This document shows, one piece after another, positions 34,108 to 43,737 of a stretch of 64,000 nt of DNA. The stretch spans positions 124,001-188,000 of the forward strand of contig NZ_QOCL01000002.1 in the NCBI RefSeq assembly GCF_004006665.1. The letters are read 5' to 3'. The notes under the pieces are model-generated. The model was not told the DNA's origin and ran no database searches. It saw nothing but the letters and a program-made list of their open reading frames with translations. Origin of the DNA: Halobacteriovorax sp. HLS. Lineage in GTDB: Bacteria > Bdellovibrionota > Bacteriovoracia > Bacteriovoracales > Bacteriovoracaceae. Position numbers and translations under genes: made by a program. How positions within the stretch are numbered: the first letter of the stretch is position 1; every line of letters begins with the position of its first letter.

Positions 34108-34887
34108 CTAGAATTTGTCGTTGAACTTGACAACAACTTTTTTTGAATTTGTAAGATTTATAATTGCTGGAATTTTCTTCTGTAATTCCATATAGTTAAC
34201 TATCTTCTCCAGCTTAGTCATCTTAAGCGGCCACTCGTCTATCCCCATAAAAACACTAGAAGGGTGATTATTTAAAGATAAAATTATGGTTAGCTCCTTA
34301 TCTTCATTGATAATTACCTCTGCAAGTTTCTTTCTAAACTTAAGAGGCATTCCTGAAACAAGCTTAGTAATATCTTTTTGAATTTTTTCATCCATCTCAC
34401 CGACAGGTAAAGCCAGAAATGGTAAATCATATGTCAGCTTATTCTCTGTTCTTAGTAGTACCTCGTAGGTAGGATCAAATAACTTTCCATTATCAACTAA
34501 GATTGCTTCATAAGATTCAAGGCCGCCTTCCTTATAAATCTGAACCTTCATTAATGGTTCAGGACAATCATACTGGAAGTGGAGATACTTTTTTAAAGGA
34601 TCGTATTTAACTTTATATGACGAAATGAAATGCTTTTCATCTAGTTTATCTTTAACAATTTTTGTCTTTACATCTTTGAGAGATTTATTCTTTTCGAAAG
34701 ATTTTATTAGTTGCAACGTTAGTGTTCCAGCAGCTCTTGAAGGACACTGACCAAAAGAAGTTCTATATTTAACTTCCTGTCTCTTGCTAGCACCTATCGA
34801 TGTCACTCCCTCTTCAACCATGAAGAGAAAAAGTAATACAACTGGTGCAATTAAGATCAAACGTATTTTTGATGGTTGATCAATCAT
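34108..34887 (-). CDS. Divergent FtsQ-like division protein (by position)
   Basis: 259 residues with one N-terminal membrane segment (about 8-26, IRLILIAPVVLLFLFMVEE) and a periplasmic mixed alpha/beta part. The order murB-this gene-ftsA-ftsZ is the usual place of ftsQ. The start of the soluble part (FGQCPSRAAGTLTLQLIKSF and LKDVKTKIVKDKLDEKHF) could be a POTRA-like fold but the sequence is too diverged for me to recognise it. FtsQ/DivIB links the early and late division proteins. Confidence rests on topology and synteny. Confidence 0.6.
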   Translation of the reverse strand: MIDQPSKIRLILIAPVVLLFLFMVEEGVTSIGASKRQEVKYRTSFGQCPSRAAGTLTLQLIKSFEKNKSLKDVKTKIVKDKLDEKHFISSYKVKYDPLKKYLHFQYDCPEPLMKVQIYKEGGLESYEAILVDNGKLFDPTYEVLLRTENKLTYDLPFLALPVGEMDEKIQKDITKLVSGMPLKFRKKLAEVIINEDKELTIILSLNNHPSSVFMGIDEWPLKMTKLEKIVNYMELQKKIPAIINLTNSKKVVVKFNDKF

Positions 34888-34898
34888 ATTTTATTGCC

Positions 34899-35795
34899 CT
34901 AAAGTTTAACTTCCGTTTCAAACTCAACGCCATACTGCAGGCGTAATTCATCCTTGATTATTTTAATTAGAGCGACGACATCTTCACGGCCTGCATTATC
35001 TACATTTTCCATAAAGTTAGCGTGCTTCGGGCTAATTCTCAATCCATTATGAGATAACCCCTTCAATCCCAGTATATCAATAAACTTTCCGGCCAGGCAA
35101 GTTCTCTCAAGTTTAGAGTTTTCGAAAATACATCCACATGTCCATTCTTTAAGAGGTTGTGTCCTGTTTCTTAAGTCTAAGTAATTTTTTATCTTGTCAG
35201 TAATTGCCGGATCAACACCCAAATGCCCCATTGACACTGACACTACGACATCACCTTCTTTTAAAAAGTGATTCTTTCTATAACTAAATGATGTTTCATT
35301 TATAACTTCAACTCTGAGCTCACCTAATTTATTAATAATTCTTACTTCTCGAATTAAAGTACCTATTTCACCTAAATTTGTTCCTGCGTTCATGAAAACA
35401 GCACCGCCAAGTGTCGCTGGAATACCAGTAAAGCTCTCCCAACCACTCAACCCATTTTTAATCGCATGTGAAGATAATTTACTTAAAGTAACTGAAGCTG
35501 GTAGTTCATATATTTCACGTACTTCATCCAAGTAAGAAGATTTAAAAGGTAGAGCTAATTTTATAAAAGGAATCACGCTAAGTTCAGGTAAAAGCTGATT
35601 TGCCCCCAATCCTAACACTCTATAGCTAATCCCTTTTGACGTTAGAGTAGGCAAGGTCTCTTTTAGAGCTTCTATCGATCTGACAGTTATTAAGTCTCCT
35701 TGAGCCTTTAATCTCATAGTACTATACTTTGTCAGATCTTTAGCTTCTTCAAGCTCAATGTCTTTAATATTAGTTAACAGTTCTCTTAAGTTCAT
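34899..35795 (-). CDS. murB: UDP-N-acetylenolpyruvoylglucosamine reductase
   Basis: FAD-dependent enzyme converting UDP-GlcNAc-enolpyruvate to UDP-MurNAc. 298 residues. FAD-binding YRVLGLGANQLL, GWESFTGIPATLGGAVFMNAGTNLGEIG, the substrate Arg-Lys region FSYRKNHFLKEGDVVVSV and the C-terminal LAGKFIDILGLKGLSHNGLRISPKHANFMEN are family signatures. The position of the proton-donor Ser (GSxF in most MurB) holds Cys222 (GCIFENS). Its end overlaps the start of ftsQ-like spacing by 11 bases gap, and murC ends within its start by four bases. Confidence 0.92.
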   Translation of the reverse strand: MNLRELLTNIKDIELEEAKDLTKYSTMRLKAQGDLITVRSIEALKETLPTLTSKGISYRVLGLGANQLLPELSVIPFIKLALPFKSSYLDEVREIYELPASVTLSKLSSHAIKNGLSGWESFTGIPATLGGAVFMNAGTNLGEIGTLIREVRIINKLGELRVEVINETSFSYRKNHFLKEGDVVVSVSMGHLGVDPAITDKIKNYLDLRNRTQPLKEWTCGCIFENSKLERTCLAGKFIDILGLKGLSHNGLRISPKHANFMENVDNAGREDVVALIKIIKDELRLQYGVEFETEVKL

Positions 35796-37162
35796 TTATC
35801 TGTAATAGACCTTATGGCCTTTCCAATTGTTCCGGCGCCTAAAGTTACAAAAGTTACATTTTCACTTTCATACTTCTTAATAAGTAATTCAATATTATTA
35901 ATATCATCAAGCTTAGAGACTAGGTTAGGGTGAAGAGCATTTATATCTGAAATTAGCCTATCGCTTTCAATTCCTGCAATAGGTTTTTCACTAGCAGGAT
36001 AAATTGGTGAGATATATACCTCATCAGCATGATTAAAACAGTGAAGAAAGTTATCCCAACAGTCTTTAGTTCTTGAGTATCTGTGTGGTTCAAAAACAAC
36101 TACGATTTTTTTATCGATTCTTGTTTCTTTCATTGTTTTTAATGTTGTCTCAATTTCAGTTGGATGATGAGCATAATCATCAATGATTTCAAATTTTCCT
36201 TTAGAATAAAGGGTTTGAAAACGTCTTCCGACACCATCAAACTTAATTATTGAAGCTGCAATTTTTTCAAAAGAGACACCCATATTATAAGCCAGAGAAA
36301 TGGCTCCTAATGAGTTTAGAATATTGTGGCTACCTGGAAGGTTAATTGTAATCTCGATTACTTTTTCACCTTTATGGAAAAGGTCATAAGTCGCAACATT
36401 TGTAACATATCTAATATTACGTGCTTCGAAATCAGCTTTCGTTTCAATTCCAAAAGTAACCCATGGTTTCTTAATCTCAGGAGTCATTGCCATCAATCTT
36501 TCGTCGTGAGCATTAAGGGCATTTAAACCGTAGAAAGGTACCTTATTTACAAACTCCTTAAACGAGTCCACAAGGTTCGCTTCGCTACCATAGTGATCCA
36601 TATGATCGTTATCTATATTAGTTACAACAGACATAATTGGATTCAATAAGAGAAATGAACCATCAGACTCATCAGCTTCAGCTACTAGAAACTCACCTTT
36701 TCCAACTTTTGCATGACCATCTAAATTCTTAACAATTCCACCGATAATATAAGTTGGATCATACTGACTTTCTTGTAAAATTGTTGCCAAGAAACTTGTT
36801 GTAGTTGTTTTTCCATGAGTTCCAGCGATCGCTAACCCATATTTCAACCTCATAAGTTCAGCGAGCATTTCAGCTCTTCTCATTATTGGTAATCTTTTAG
36901 ACTTTGCCAAAATAACTTCTGGGTTAGTATTGTCAATTGCTGATGAATATACAATTACTGTTGCGTTCGAAATATTTTCTGCCTTATGACCTACAAATAC
37001 TTCGGTACCTAAGTTTCTAAGCCTGATAACAGTAGGAGATTCTGAAATATCAGAACCACTCACTTTATATCCTAGAGAGAGCAGCACTTCAGCAATACCA
37101 CTCATACCAATTCCACCGATTCCTATAAAATGAACCTTAATATCCTTTCTAGGACTAAACAT
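35792..37162 (-). CDS. murC: UDP-N-acetylmuramate-L-alanine ligase
   Basis: 456 residues. Adds L-Ala to UDP-MurNAc. N-terminal IHFIGIGGIGMSGIAEVLLSLGYKVSGSD is the nucleotide site; the ATP loop is GLAIAGTHGKTTTTSFLA; VAEADESDGSFLLL, TNIDNDHMDHYGS and DDYAHHPTEIETTL follow. The DYAHHP signature separates MurC from the other ligases. Located between ftsW and murB; the usual ftsW-murG-murC arrangement lacks murG here. Its four-base overlap with murB indicates coupling. Confidence 0.96.
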   Translation of the reverse strand: MFSPRKDIKVHFIGIGGIGMSGIAEVLLSLGYKVSGSDISESPTVIRLRNLGTEVFVGHKAENISNATVIVYSSAIDNTNPEVILAKSKRLPIMRRAEMLAELMRLKYGLAIAGTHGKTTTTSFLATILQESQYDPTYIIGGIVKNLDGHAKVGKGEFLVAEADESDGSFLLLNPIMSVVTNIDNDHMDHYGSEANLVDSFKEFVNKVPFYGLNALNAHDERLMAMTPEIKKPWVTFGIETKADFEARNIRYVTNVATYDLFHKGEKVIEITINLPGSHNILNSLGAISLAYNMGVSFEKIAASIIKFDGVGRRFQTLYSKGKFEIIDDYAHHPTEIETTLKTMKETRIDKKIVVVFEPHRYSRTKDCWDNFLHCFNHADEVYISPIYPASEKPIAGIESDRLISDINALHPNLVSKLDDINNIELLIKKYESENVTFVTLGAGTIGKAIRSITDK

Positions 37163-37198
37163 AGATGCTCCATCAATTAGTAAGAAGCTACTTTCTCA

Positions 37199-38404
37199 CT
37201 ATCTTGTAAAGCTAGATGATGCCTGATTTGTCGGGGTTTGAAAACTAGATGAATGTCCTGATGTAGGATTAAAGATATTATTATCACTATAAGAGCTCGT
37301 GGTTTTTTCTCGATAAGAACGAAGCACTGCAAAAAACAATCCTATACCAAAAAGGTTACCGAGTAAGGACGAACCACCGTAACTAATAAAAGGTAAGTTC
37401 AACCCTTTAGTAGGAAGTAAACCAAGTACAACGCCCATATTAAGTGCCCCTTGAATACCTACTACAAAAATTATAGTGGCCATTAAGATTGAACCTTCTC
37501 TCATTTTTACTTTTAATGAGAGACTAAAGCCTGCATAAATCAAAAAAAGAAATAATAAAGCGATGCTCATCACACCTAAGAATCCAAACTCCTCTCCAAT
37601 TACTGAAAATATAAAATCGTTATGGGCTTCAGGTAAATAGAATAGTTTCTCTATACTATTACCTGGTCCTGTTCCAAAGAAGCCACCATTTGCAAACCCA
37701 ATCCATGATTGAATAATTTGAAATCCTGAGCCCTGTGCATTTGCCCAAGGATCAAGAAAAGTAAGTAAACGCTTTAACCTATATGGTGCGGCCACTAGTA
37801 CGGCACAACCAATAAATAACCCTGCAATGAACGATGAATAAAAGTATTTTCTTGGAAAAGAACTCAAAAAGCATACAAAACTAATCGAAAAGAAGCAGAT
37901 AGAAAATGTACCGAAGTCTGGTTGTAAAATCAGCAATAAGAATGGAAGGCACAAACTTACTGCATATTTAATTCTCGTGTTTCGATCGAACTTTTCAAAG
38001 TTCTCGAAAAAAACGATTGCTACCAGAAGTATGGTGTATTTAATAAGCTCGCCAGGCTGTACTGTAACGCCAGCAAAATTGAGCCAACGATTTGCACCTT
38101 TAGCAACAGTTCTAAGACCTGGAACAAAAGTTAAGAACAATAAGAAAGTTGCGGCTGAATTTATGAATAGAGAAAACTTAAGCCAAAACTTGTATTTTGT
38201 CCTTGATACAACAAAAGCAACACCAAGGGCGATTGCGGCAAAAATTAATTGTTTTATAAAAAAGTAGCCAGAGTTTCCAAAGTTCTCTTTTGCATACATA
38301 TATGATGCTGAGTAGACCATTATCACTCCAATTGTAAGGAGCGTGCCTAAAGAGAATTTTAAATAAGTGGAGAGCTTTTCCATCCTAGAGAAGTCATCAT
38401 TCAT
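37199..38404 (-). CDS. ftsW: Peptidoglycan polymerase FtsW (SEDS family)
   Basis: 401 residues with about ten hydrophobic segments. SEDS features: VIMVYSASYMYAKENFG near 27, RWLNFAGVTVQPGELIKYTILL near 105, LLILQPDFGTFSICFF, GNSIEKLFYLPEAHNDFIFSVIGEEFGFLG and LLPTKGLNLPFISYGGSSLLGNLFGIG (SEDS signature). It polymerises glycan strands at the septum with FtsI. The 5' end lies 44 bases after the murD terminator, so it probably also has its own promoter. The C-terminus is Ser/Thr-rich and cytosolic. Confidence 0.93.
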   Translation of the reverse strand: MNDDFSRMEKLSTYLKFSLGTLLTIGVIMVYSASYMYAKENFGNSGYFFIKQLIFAAIALGVAFVVSRTKYKFWLKFSLFINSAATFLLFLTFVPGLRTVAKGANRWLNFAGVTVQPGELIKYTILLVAIVFFENFEKFDRNTRIKYAVSLCLPFLLLILQPDFGTFSICFFSISFVCFLSSFPRKYFYSSFIAGLFIGCAVLVAAPYRLKRLLTFLDPWANAQGSGFQIIQSWIGFANGGFFGTGPGNSIEKLFYLPEAHNDFIFSVIGEEFGFLGVMSIALLFLFLIYAGFSLSLKVKMREGSILMATIIFVVGIQGALNMGVVLGLLPTKGLNLPFISYGGSSLLGNLFGIGLFFAVLRSYREKTTSSYSDNNIFNPTSGHSSSFQTPTNQASSSFTR

Positions 38405-38447
38405 ATTCTTAGTTTAAGGGTGAATTAGATTTCGCGCAAGGAAATAC

Positions 38448-38476
38448 AAAAAAAAAGGAAGCCTAAGCTTCCTTTT
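38448..38476 (-). terminator. Strong intrinsic terminator between murD and ftsW
   Basis: On the minus strand AAAAGGAAGC-TTAG-GCTTCCTTTT forms a 10-bp stem with a 4-base loop (38453-38476), followed by T (38448-38452) giving a run of nine T including stem ends. It sits 7 bases past the murD stop codon and 44 bases before ftsW. It divides the division cluster into an upstream (mtnP to murD) and a downstream (ftsW to ftsZ) transcription unit, unless readthrough occurs. Confidence 0.9.
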
Positions 38477-38482
38477 ATGATT

Positions 38483-39865
38483 TTATAATTGATAAACAAG
38501 TTTCTTAAAGTAACTACCACGTTCTTCGTAGTCTCTAAAGAAATCTGAAGCGCCATTTCCAGGTGATAATAAGATAACATCACCTGTTCTAGACTTTTGG
38601 TAGGCCAAAAGGATTGACTCTTCAAAAGAGCCAACGATGAATGTTTGAGTATGCTCTTGAAGAGCACGGTTCATTCTTTCCTTACATTCACCAACTAGTA
38701 CAATAACTCGAGAGTACTTAATTACGTCGTTCGTATATGGTTCGAAATCAAAATCTTCAATATCCTTACCACCAGCAATTAGAATAACTTGATTTTTAAA
38801 TGCCGAAATAGACTTACATAACTCTTCCATAGTTTCAGCTTTAGAATCGTTATAAAAAGACACTCCATTTTTTTCCATAAGGAACTCAAGACGGTGAGGA
38901 ATTCCAGGAAACTTTTGAACACATGACTGAATAGACTTATCAGAAACTTCTAAGGCCTTACATGCAGTAATAGCTGCTAATAAATTTTCTCTATTCTCTT
39001 GTCCAATAATTCTCATCTGATTAACTTTAAATTCAGAATGATAATTTATATTCGAGTGAATTCTTCTGTCGTGGAAGTGAGTTCCTTGGATCTCGTTTAT
39101 AACTCCCATTGTCACAAAAGACTTTCTTGAGTACCAATAAGTTTGGCAATTTGCATTTCTAAAAAATGTATTATTTGCTAACTGATCAAAGTTAACAACA
39201 AGAGTGTCATCAGGAGACAATGTTTTGATAATACTTAACTTAGTTTCAATATAATCACCAACTGAGCTGAAATGCTTATCAGGATAGTTTTCACTAATAT
39301 TAGTAAACACAACTAACTTAGGGTGAAAATTAGTAAGTTTTCTCATCTGAACAGCAGAAACTTCTACTACGACGTAATCAACCTCTTCTTTGTTAGGCAG
39401 CATTGCATATTCTATAAAAGGACTTCCTGAAGTACCTCCAATAAAAACATTCTTACCGTCTAATTTAAGCGTATAGCCGATCATGTGAGCTACTGTAGTT
39501 CTACCCTGGCTTCCACATACTGCTATAATTGGTTTTCTACATAATAGATTACCCAGTGCAAATTCTGAATAAACTTCTTTTCCATTTTGTCTTGCTAGCT
39601 CAAGTTGAGGAAGATCAGGATTAACCGAAGAAGAGTAAACAACTACGTCTGCTTCAAGAAAATCACTATCTCTGTGTTCTCCAAAAGTCATTTGAAGAGG
39701 TGGTTGAATTTTTTTCAACTTTTTTACTGCTTTGTTTAAATCAAAGATAGGCTTTATATCCGTCACTTTAATTTCACACCCAACAGTGTTAAAGAAATTG
39801 ATTAACGTAAAACCTGTTTTACCAATTCCAACAATTAGAACTTTTTTGCCTTGAAAACGTTCCAT
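38483..39865 (-). CDS. murD: UDP-N-acetylmuramoyl-L-alanine-D-glutamate ligase
   Basis: 460 residues. Adds D-Glu to UDP-MurNAc-L-Ala. N-terminal VLIVGIGKTGFTLINFFNTVG, ATP loop PIIAVCGSQGRTTVAHMIG, LVVFTNISENYPDKHFSS, GIPHRLEFLMEKNGVSFYNDSKAETME and LILSPGNGASDFF (family LLSPAxASFDxF). The P loop reads GSQGRTT rather than GTNGKTT, a moderate change in the nucleotide site; the HRxE and NDSKAT-type motifs are intact. The start is five bases after mraY. Order mraY-murD is conserved. Confidence 0.9.
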   Translation of the reverse strand: MERFQGKKVLIVGIGKTGFTLINFFNTVGCEIKVTDIKPIFDLNKAVKKLKKIQPPLQMTFGEHRDSDFLEADVVVYSSSVNPDLPQLELARQNGKEVYSEFALGNLLCRKPIIAVCGSQGRTTVAHMIGYTLKLDGKNVFIGGTSGSPFIEYAMLPNKEEVDYVVVEVSAVQMRKLTNFHPKLVVFTNISENYPDKHFSSVGDYIETKLSIIKTLSPDDTLVVNFDQLANNTFFRNANCQTYWYSRKSFVTMGVINEIQGTHFHDRRIHSNINYHSEFKVNQMRIIGQENRENLLAAITACKALEVSDKSIQSCVQKFPGIPHRLEFLMEKNGVSFYNDSKAETMEELCKSISAFKNQVILIAGGKDIEDFDFEPYTNDVIKYSRVIVLVGECKERMNRALQEHTQTFIVGSFEESILLAYQKSRTGDVILLSPGNGASDFFRDYEERGSYFKKLVYQL

Positions 39866-39869
39866 CTAC

Positions 39870-40946
39870 TTACCTCATTTTCAATGTCGCTATCGCGAAC
39901 ATTGCTAAAAATATACTAATAATCCAAAATCTGACTATTACTTTTGGCTCCGGCCATCCCTTTAATTCAAAGTGATGATGTATAGGGGCCATTCTAAAAA
40001 TTCTTTTCTTTCTAAGTTTATAGGAGCCTACTTGTAAAATTACAGATAGGGCCTCTACAACAAAAATACCACCGATAATCACAAAGAGTATCTCACTCTT
40101 AGTCAGCACCGCTATAATTCCTAGGTTTCCACCTAGGCTTAGAGAACCAACATCTCCCATAAATATTTGTGCTGGATAAGAGTTGTACCATAGAAAGCCT
40201 ACACCGGCACCTATTATGGCCGCAGAAATAACCATCAATTCACCGATATTTTCTACATAAGGAATAAATAGGTATGCAGCAATCTCTTTATGACCAGCAG
40301 CGTAAGCAATAATACCTAAACTTGCCGCACTTGTAACGATTGGACCAATTGCTAAACCATCTAAGCCGTCAGTTAGGTTTACTGCATTACTTGAACCGAC
40401 TACGACTAGTCCTATAAAAAGAACATAGAACCAGCCCATATCTAAAACCGGTCCCTTAACAAAAGGAACGTACAAATTAGTATCTATTACACCATTACTA
40501 ATTAGAAAGTAGCCAGCTAACAAGGCCGTAGCGAATTGCCACAAAAGCTTTCCTTTAGCTGATATTCCATCAGTATTTTTTTTTAAAACTTTAAGATAGT
40601 CATCACAAAAGCCTAATAAGAAGTAAGATAGTGTAACGCCTAGAGTAACGAGGACTGGTATAGAGAAGAAATTGGCCGTAACTAACATTGTTACGAAAAT
40701 AGTACCAATAATGAAAACTCCACCCATTGTAGGTGTTCCAGCCTTCTTTAAGTGACTTTCAGGACCGTCATCTCTCACGATTTGTCCAAACTGCTTCCTT
40801 TTCATAAATTTAATGAAATATTGACCCCAAACGATTGAAAAGATAGTAGCAATCAAGAAAGCCGCAAAAGTACGAAATGTAATATAGCGAAAAATATTAA
40901 AAGCAGAGAAATCCTGACTTAGAGGATATAAAAAATGATATAGCAT
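39870..40946 (-). CDS. mraY: Phospho-N-acetylmuramoyl-pentapeptide transferase
   Basis: 358 residues with ten hydrophobic segments. Transfers phospho-MurNAc-pentapeptide to undecaprenyl phosphate at the inner membrane (lipid I). Family motifs: IVRDDGPESHLKKAGTPTMGG at residues about 55-75, FLLGFCDDYLKVLKKNTDG (DD motif), SSNAVNLTDGLDGLAIGP and IFRMAPIHHHFELKGWPEPKVIVRFW. The HHHFE loop is complete. The gene is preceded by murF with 30 bases between. No surprise in sequence. Confidence 0.97.
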   Translation of the reverse strand: MLYHFLYPLSQDFSAFNIFRYITFRTFAAFLIATIFSIVWGQYFIKFMKRKQFGQIVRDDGPESHLKKAGTPTMGGVFIIGTIFVTMLVTANFFSIPVLVTLGVTLSYFLLGFCDDYLKVLKKNTDGISAKGKLLWQFATALLAGYFLISNGVIDTNLYVPFVKGPVLDMGWFYVLFIGLVVVGSSNAVNLTDGLDGLAIGPIVTSAASLGIIAYAAGHKEIAAYLFIPYVENIGELMVISAAIIGAGVGFLWYNSYPAQIFMGDVGSLSLGGNLGIIAVLTKSEILFVIIGGIFVVEALSVILQVGSYKLRKKRIFRMAPIHHHFELKGWPEPKVIVRFWIISIFLAMFAIATLKMR

Positions 40947-40975
40947 ATGTTACCCAAGCTAATATGAGATGTAAC

Positions 40976-42361
40976 TTAAGTTATATCTATTATTGACTCA
41001 AGTTGTAAAGAGCGACTTCCTTTTATAAAGAAAGCTTTGTGCTGCTTCAAAAGTTCGGGCCATGCGTCATTAAAGCCTTCTTTTGTCTCATAAGACTTCC
41101 CGCAGGCCATTCCCTTTTGGTAAAAGCCACTAAACTTACCAATGAACGAGGCTGACTTAACACCTAGTCCTTCTAAGATCGTGGCAATTTTCATATGCTC
41201 TTGCTCAGTATACGAACCAAGTTCATTCATATCACCGAGTATAAAATGAACGCTACTGAGTTCAATACCTTTCAACTCTAGGTTCTCAACAAAAGACTTT
41301 ATAGAAAACTCCATAGAAGTTGGGTTAGCATTATAAGCATCAAGAAAAAACGTTTTATCATTTTTAGAAATCCATTCAGATCTGTTTAATGACGGCATCT
41401 CAAAAGTTTTTACACTATCCAAAAGTTGCTCAATCTTTTCTGGGTATAAGCAAAAGGATAATAAAAAAGATAGAACTAAATTCTGCTGATTATATATCTC
41501 TAATATCGTCGGGTTATTTATACAAAAACTATTCTGTCCATTTTCTACAATCCAACCATTAGAAGCTTTACTAATATTAAATTCCACTTTACCAGAAGAT
41601 CCAAACTTCTTTAGAACTTCTGTTTCAGATAACCTTGTAAGGTACTTATCCTCGTCACTAACAATAAATTTTGAACGAGCCGTACTATTAGACTCTACAT
41701 ATTTATATAAAGACGTTTTTTCTTTATATATTGTTTCTACGTCCCCAAACAAACCAATATGGGCAGCTCCAATACTAGTTATTAACCCCGCCTCTGGTTG
41801 TGCAATTTTGCAAAGAGCCGAAATCTCTCCATAATGATTTGCACCCATCTCAACTATTAAGACTTTACATTTTTCAGGAGCTGATAGAATTGTTAAAGGT
41901 ACTCCTATATGGTTATTCAAATTACCTTGGGTACAAAAAACCTCTTCTCCATGAATACTACTTAATAAGTGATGTAACATTTCTTTAGTTGTCGTCTTTC
42001 CATTTGAGCCCGTAATTCCAATAACTAAATTGGACTCTCTCTTAAATTCATCGATCCTTAACTTGGCCAGCTCTTGAAGAAAATCAATAGGGTCATTGCA
42101 TGGAATAAATTGTACTTTAGGATATTTTTCAACAAGAGTTTTAAGAGTTTTTAAATTCTCTTGTGCATCTCTGAATATAACTATCTTACAACCAGACAAG
42201 ATCACAGATTCACAAAAGTTGAATCCATCGAAGTTATCCCCGTATAAACAAAAGAAAACTTCTTCTTTATTATATTTTCTTGAATCTGTTGATAGAGAAA
42301 CTTGAGTCCTTTCAAAAGTAAATTTACTTTGTAATTGATTCAAAAGAGATAAGTTAAACAT
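40976..42361 (-). CDS. murF: UDP-N-acetylmuramoyl-tripeptide-D-alanyl-D-alanine ligase
   Basis: 461 residues. Adds D-Ala-D-Ala to the UDP-MurNAc-tripeptide. N-terminal VSLSTDSRKYNKEEVFFCLYGDNFDGFNF, ATP loop VIGITGSNGKTTTKEMLHHL, NNHIGVPLTILS, VEMGANHYGEI and the SRSLQLE tail motif. The conserved LGDMNELG block (HFILGDMNELGSYTEQEH) is present. Its start overlaps the murE stop by one base. Middle domain is slightly shorter than in E. coli but no motif is missing. Confidence 0.94.
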   Translation of the reverse strand: MFNLSLLNQLQSKFTFERTQVSLSTDSRKYNKEEVFFCLYGDNFDGFNFCESVILSGCKIVIFRDAQENLKTLKTLVEKYPKVQFIPCNDPIDFLQELAKLRIDEFKRESNLVIGITGSNGKTTTKEMLHHLLSSIHGEEVFCTQGNLNNHIGVPLTILSAPEKCKVLIVEMGANHYGEISALCKIAQPEAGLITSIGAAHIGLFGDVETIYKEKTSLYKYVESNSTARSKFIVSDEDKYLTRLSETEVLKKFGSSGKVEFNISKASNGWIVENGQNSFCINNPTILEIYNQQNLVLSFLLSFCLYPEKIEQLLDSVKTFEMPSLNRSEWISKNDKTFFLDAYNANPTSMEFSIKSFVENLELKGIELSSVHFILGDMNELGSYTEQEHMKIATILEGLGVKSASFIGKFSGFYQKGMACGKSYETKEGFNDAWPELLKQHKAFFIKGSRSLQLESIIDIT

Positions 42362-43737
42362 TACAATCCTTTAATGGCATTTCTTATTACTTCACTATCA
42401 CTAAAATGGTATTTAACACCTTTAATCTCTTGATAGTCTTCGTGACCTTTTCCTGCGACAAGAACCACAGAACGTTTCTTTAAATTATTTATTGCTAACT
42501 CGATGGCCTTCTTACGATCTTCTTCTATAGTATAATTACCTTTTAAGTCACATACAATATCTTCAATAATCTTCATCGGTTCTTCTGTTCTAGGATTATC
42601 AGATGTCACAATGATTGAGTCAGCGTACTTTTCAACAACCTTTCCCATTAAAGATCTTTTAGATGTGTCTCTATCTCCACCACAGCCAAAGACAACAACT
42701 AATTCGTAATCATTAAAATCTGACTTGATTGTATTGCATATATTTTCTAAGGCATCGGGAGTATGTGCATAATCAACAATTATTATATTGCCATTTATCT
42801 CTACGGGCTCAAATCGTCCGTCAGGTAAATTAATTTTCTCCATTTCAGACATTAAGATTCTTCTACCTATGAGCTCTTGAACCAAAGCACGGGCTATTGC
42901 TAAGTTGTTTTGATTATACTTAGCTTTAAAACCTACAGACAGACGTTGGTCATAAAATGGTTTTACAATATACGTGTTAATTTTTTCTACATCTAATTTT
43001 TTAATTAAATCTTCTTCCGTTTGAGGAACAATTATATTTTTATTCTTAAGATTATTAACAAGTAAGCACTTTGCTTTAAAATATTCTTCAAAGCTTGAAT
43101 GGTAGTCTAGATGGTCTTGTGAAAAACTTGTCCATGCTCCAAGTTCAAGTTCAATATCAAATAACCTTTTTTGAGCAAGCGCGTGAGAGCTAACTTCAAT
43201 AAATAGAAATTTATAATCTTTTTGATATTTATGGATAATCTTTCTTAGTTCAAGGTAGCTAGGCGTTGTACTTAAGAGATCTTTTTCTAAAACCTTTTCA
43301 CTCGATCTTATCCCAATAGTACCTATGGATAAAGAAGGGTAGTTACAATTAGATGCTATCTGCATTGCAAGATAACTAGTTGATGTCTTACCATTGGTTC
43401 CCGTAATACCAATAAGCTTCAACTTTTGCTGATCGGGGTAGAGTATATCAGCAATTATTTTTTGCGCTTTAAGGAAGTCCTCTTTACTAACAACCCATAT
43501 ATTTATGCCAGGAATTTCGATTCTTAAAGTTGTTACAAGATTTTTGCAGTCACTTTGAGTTAATCTCTTTTTAAGCGTGTCTACTGGAAGACCTTCTGAA
43601 TTGAGGTTGTAGAAGCATAGATCGTTAGCGCAAGCTAACTGCAGATTAGTTGTGGCCCCAAGAATTTCACTTTGAAGATTTGCATTCTTCGATTCTATCA
43701 GTGGAGTAAGAATATCTGTGATTTTTTCATTATTCAT
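42361..43737 (-). CDS. murE: UDP-N-acetylmuramoyl-tripeptide synthetase MurE, meso-DAP type
   Basis: About 458 residues from ATG 43737; this start gives an 8-base overlap with ftsI, while an earlier in-frame ATG at 43776 would overlap by 47 bases. ATP loop KLIGITGTNGKTSTSYLAM, substrate motifs TTPSYLELRKI, EVSSHALAQKRL, DYAHTPDALENI and VVFGCGGDRDTSKRSLMG. The DNPRTEEP motif (TSDNPRTEEP) is the signature of enzymes adding meso-diaminopimelate, so the peptidoglycan is probably meso-DAP type. Position between ftsI and murF is standard. Confidence 0.94.
   Translation of the reverse strand: MNNEKITDILTPLIESKNANLQSEILGATTNLQLACANDLCFYNLNSEGLPVDTLKKRLTQSDCKNLVTTLRIEIPGINIWVVSKEDFLKAQKIIADILYPDQQKLKLIGITGTNGKTSTSYLAMQIASNCNYPSLSIGTIGIRSSEKVLEKDLLSTTPSYLELRKIIHKYQKDYKFLFIEVSSHALAQKRLFDIELELGAWTSFSQDHLDYHSSFEEYFKAKCLLVNNLKNKNIIVPQTEEDLIKKLDVEKINTYIVKPFYDQRLSVGFKAKYNQNNLAIARALVQELIGRRILMSEMEKINLPDGRFEPVEINGNIIIVDYAHTPDALENICNTIKSDFNDYELVVVFGCGGDRDTSKRSLMGKVVEKYADSIIVTSDNPRTEEPMKIIEDIVCDLKGNYTIEEDRKKAIELAINNLKKRSVVLVAGKGHEDYQEIKGVKYHFSDSEVIRNAIKGL

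Noticed and set aside
37163-37198. A hidden or broken murG between murC and ftsW
   Set aside because: Only 36 bases separate the two genes, with no remnant.
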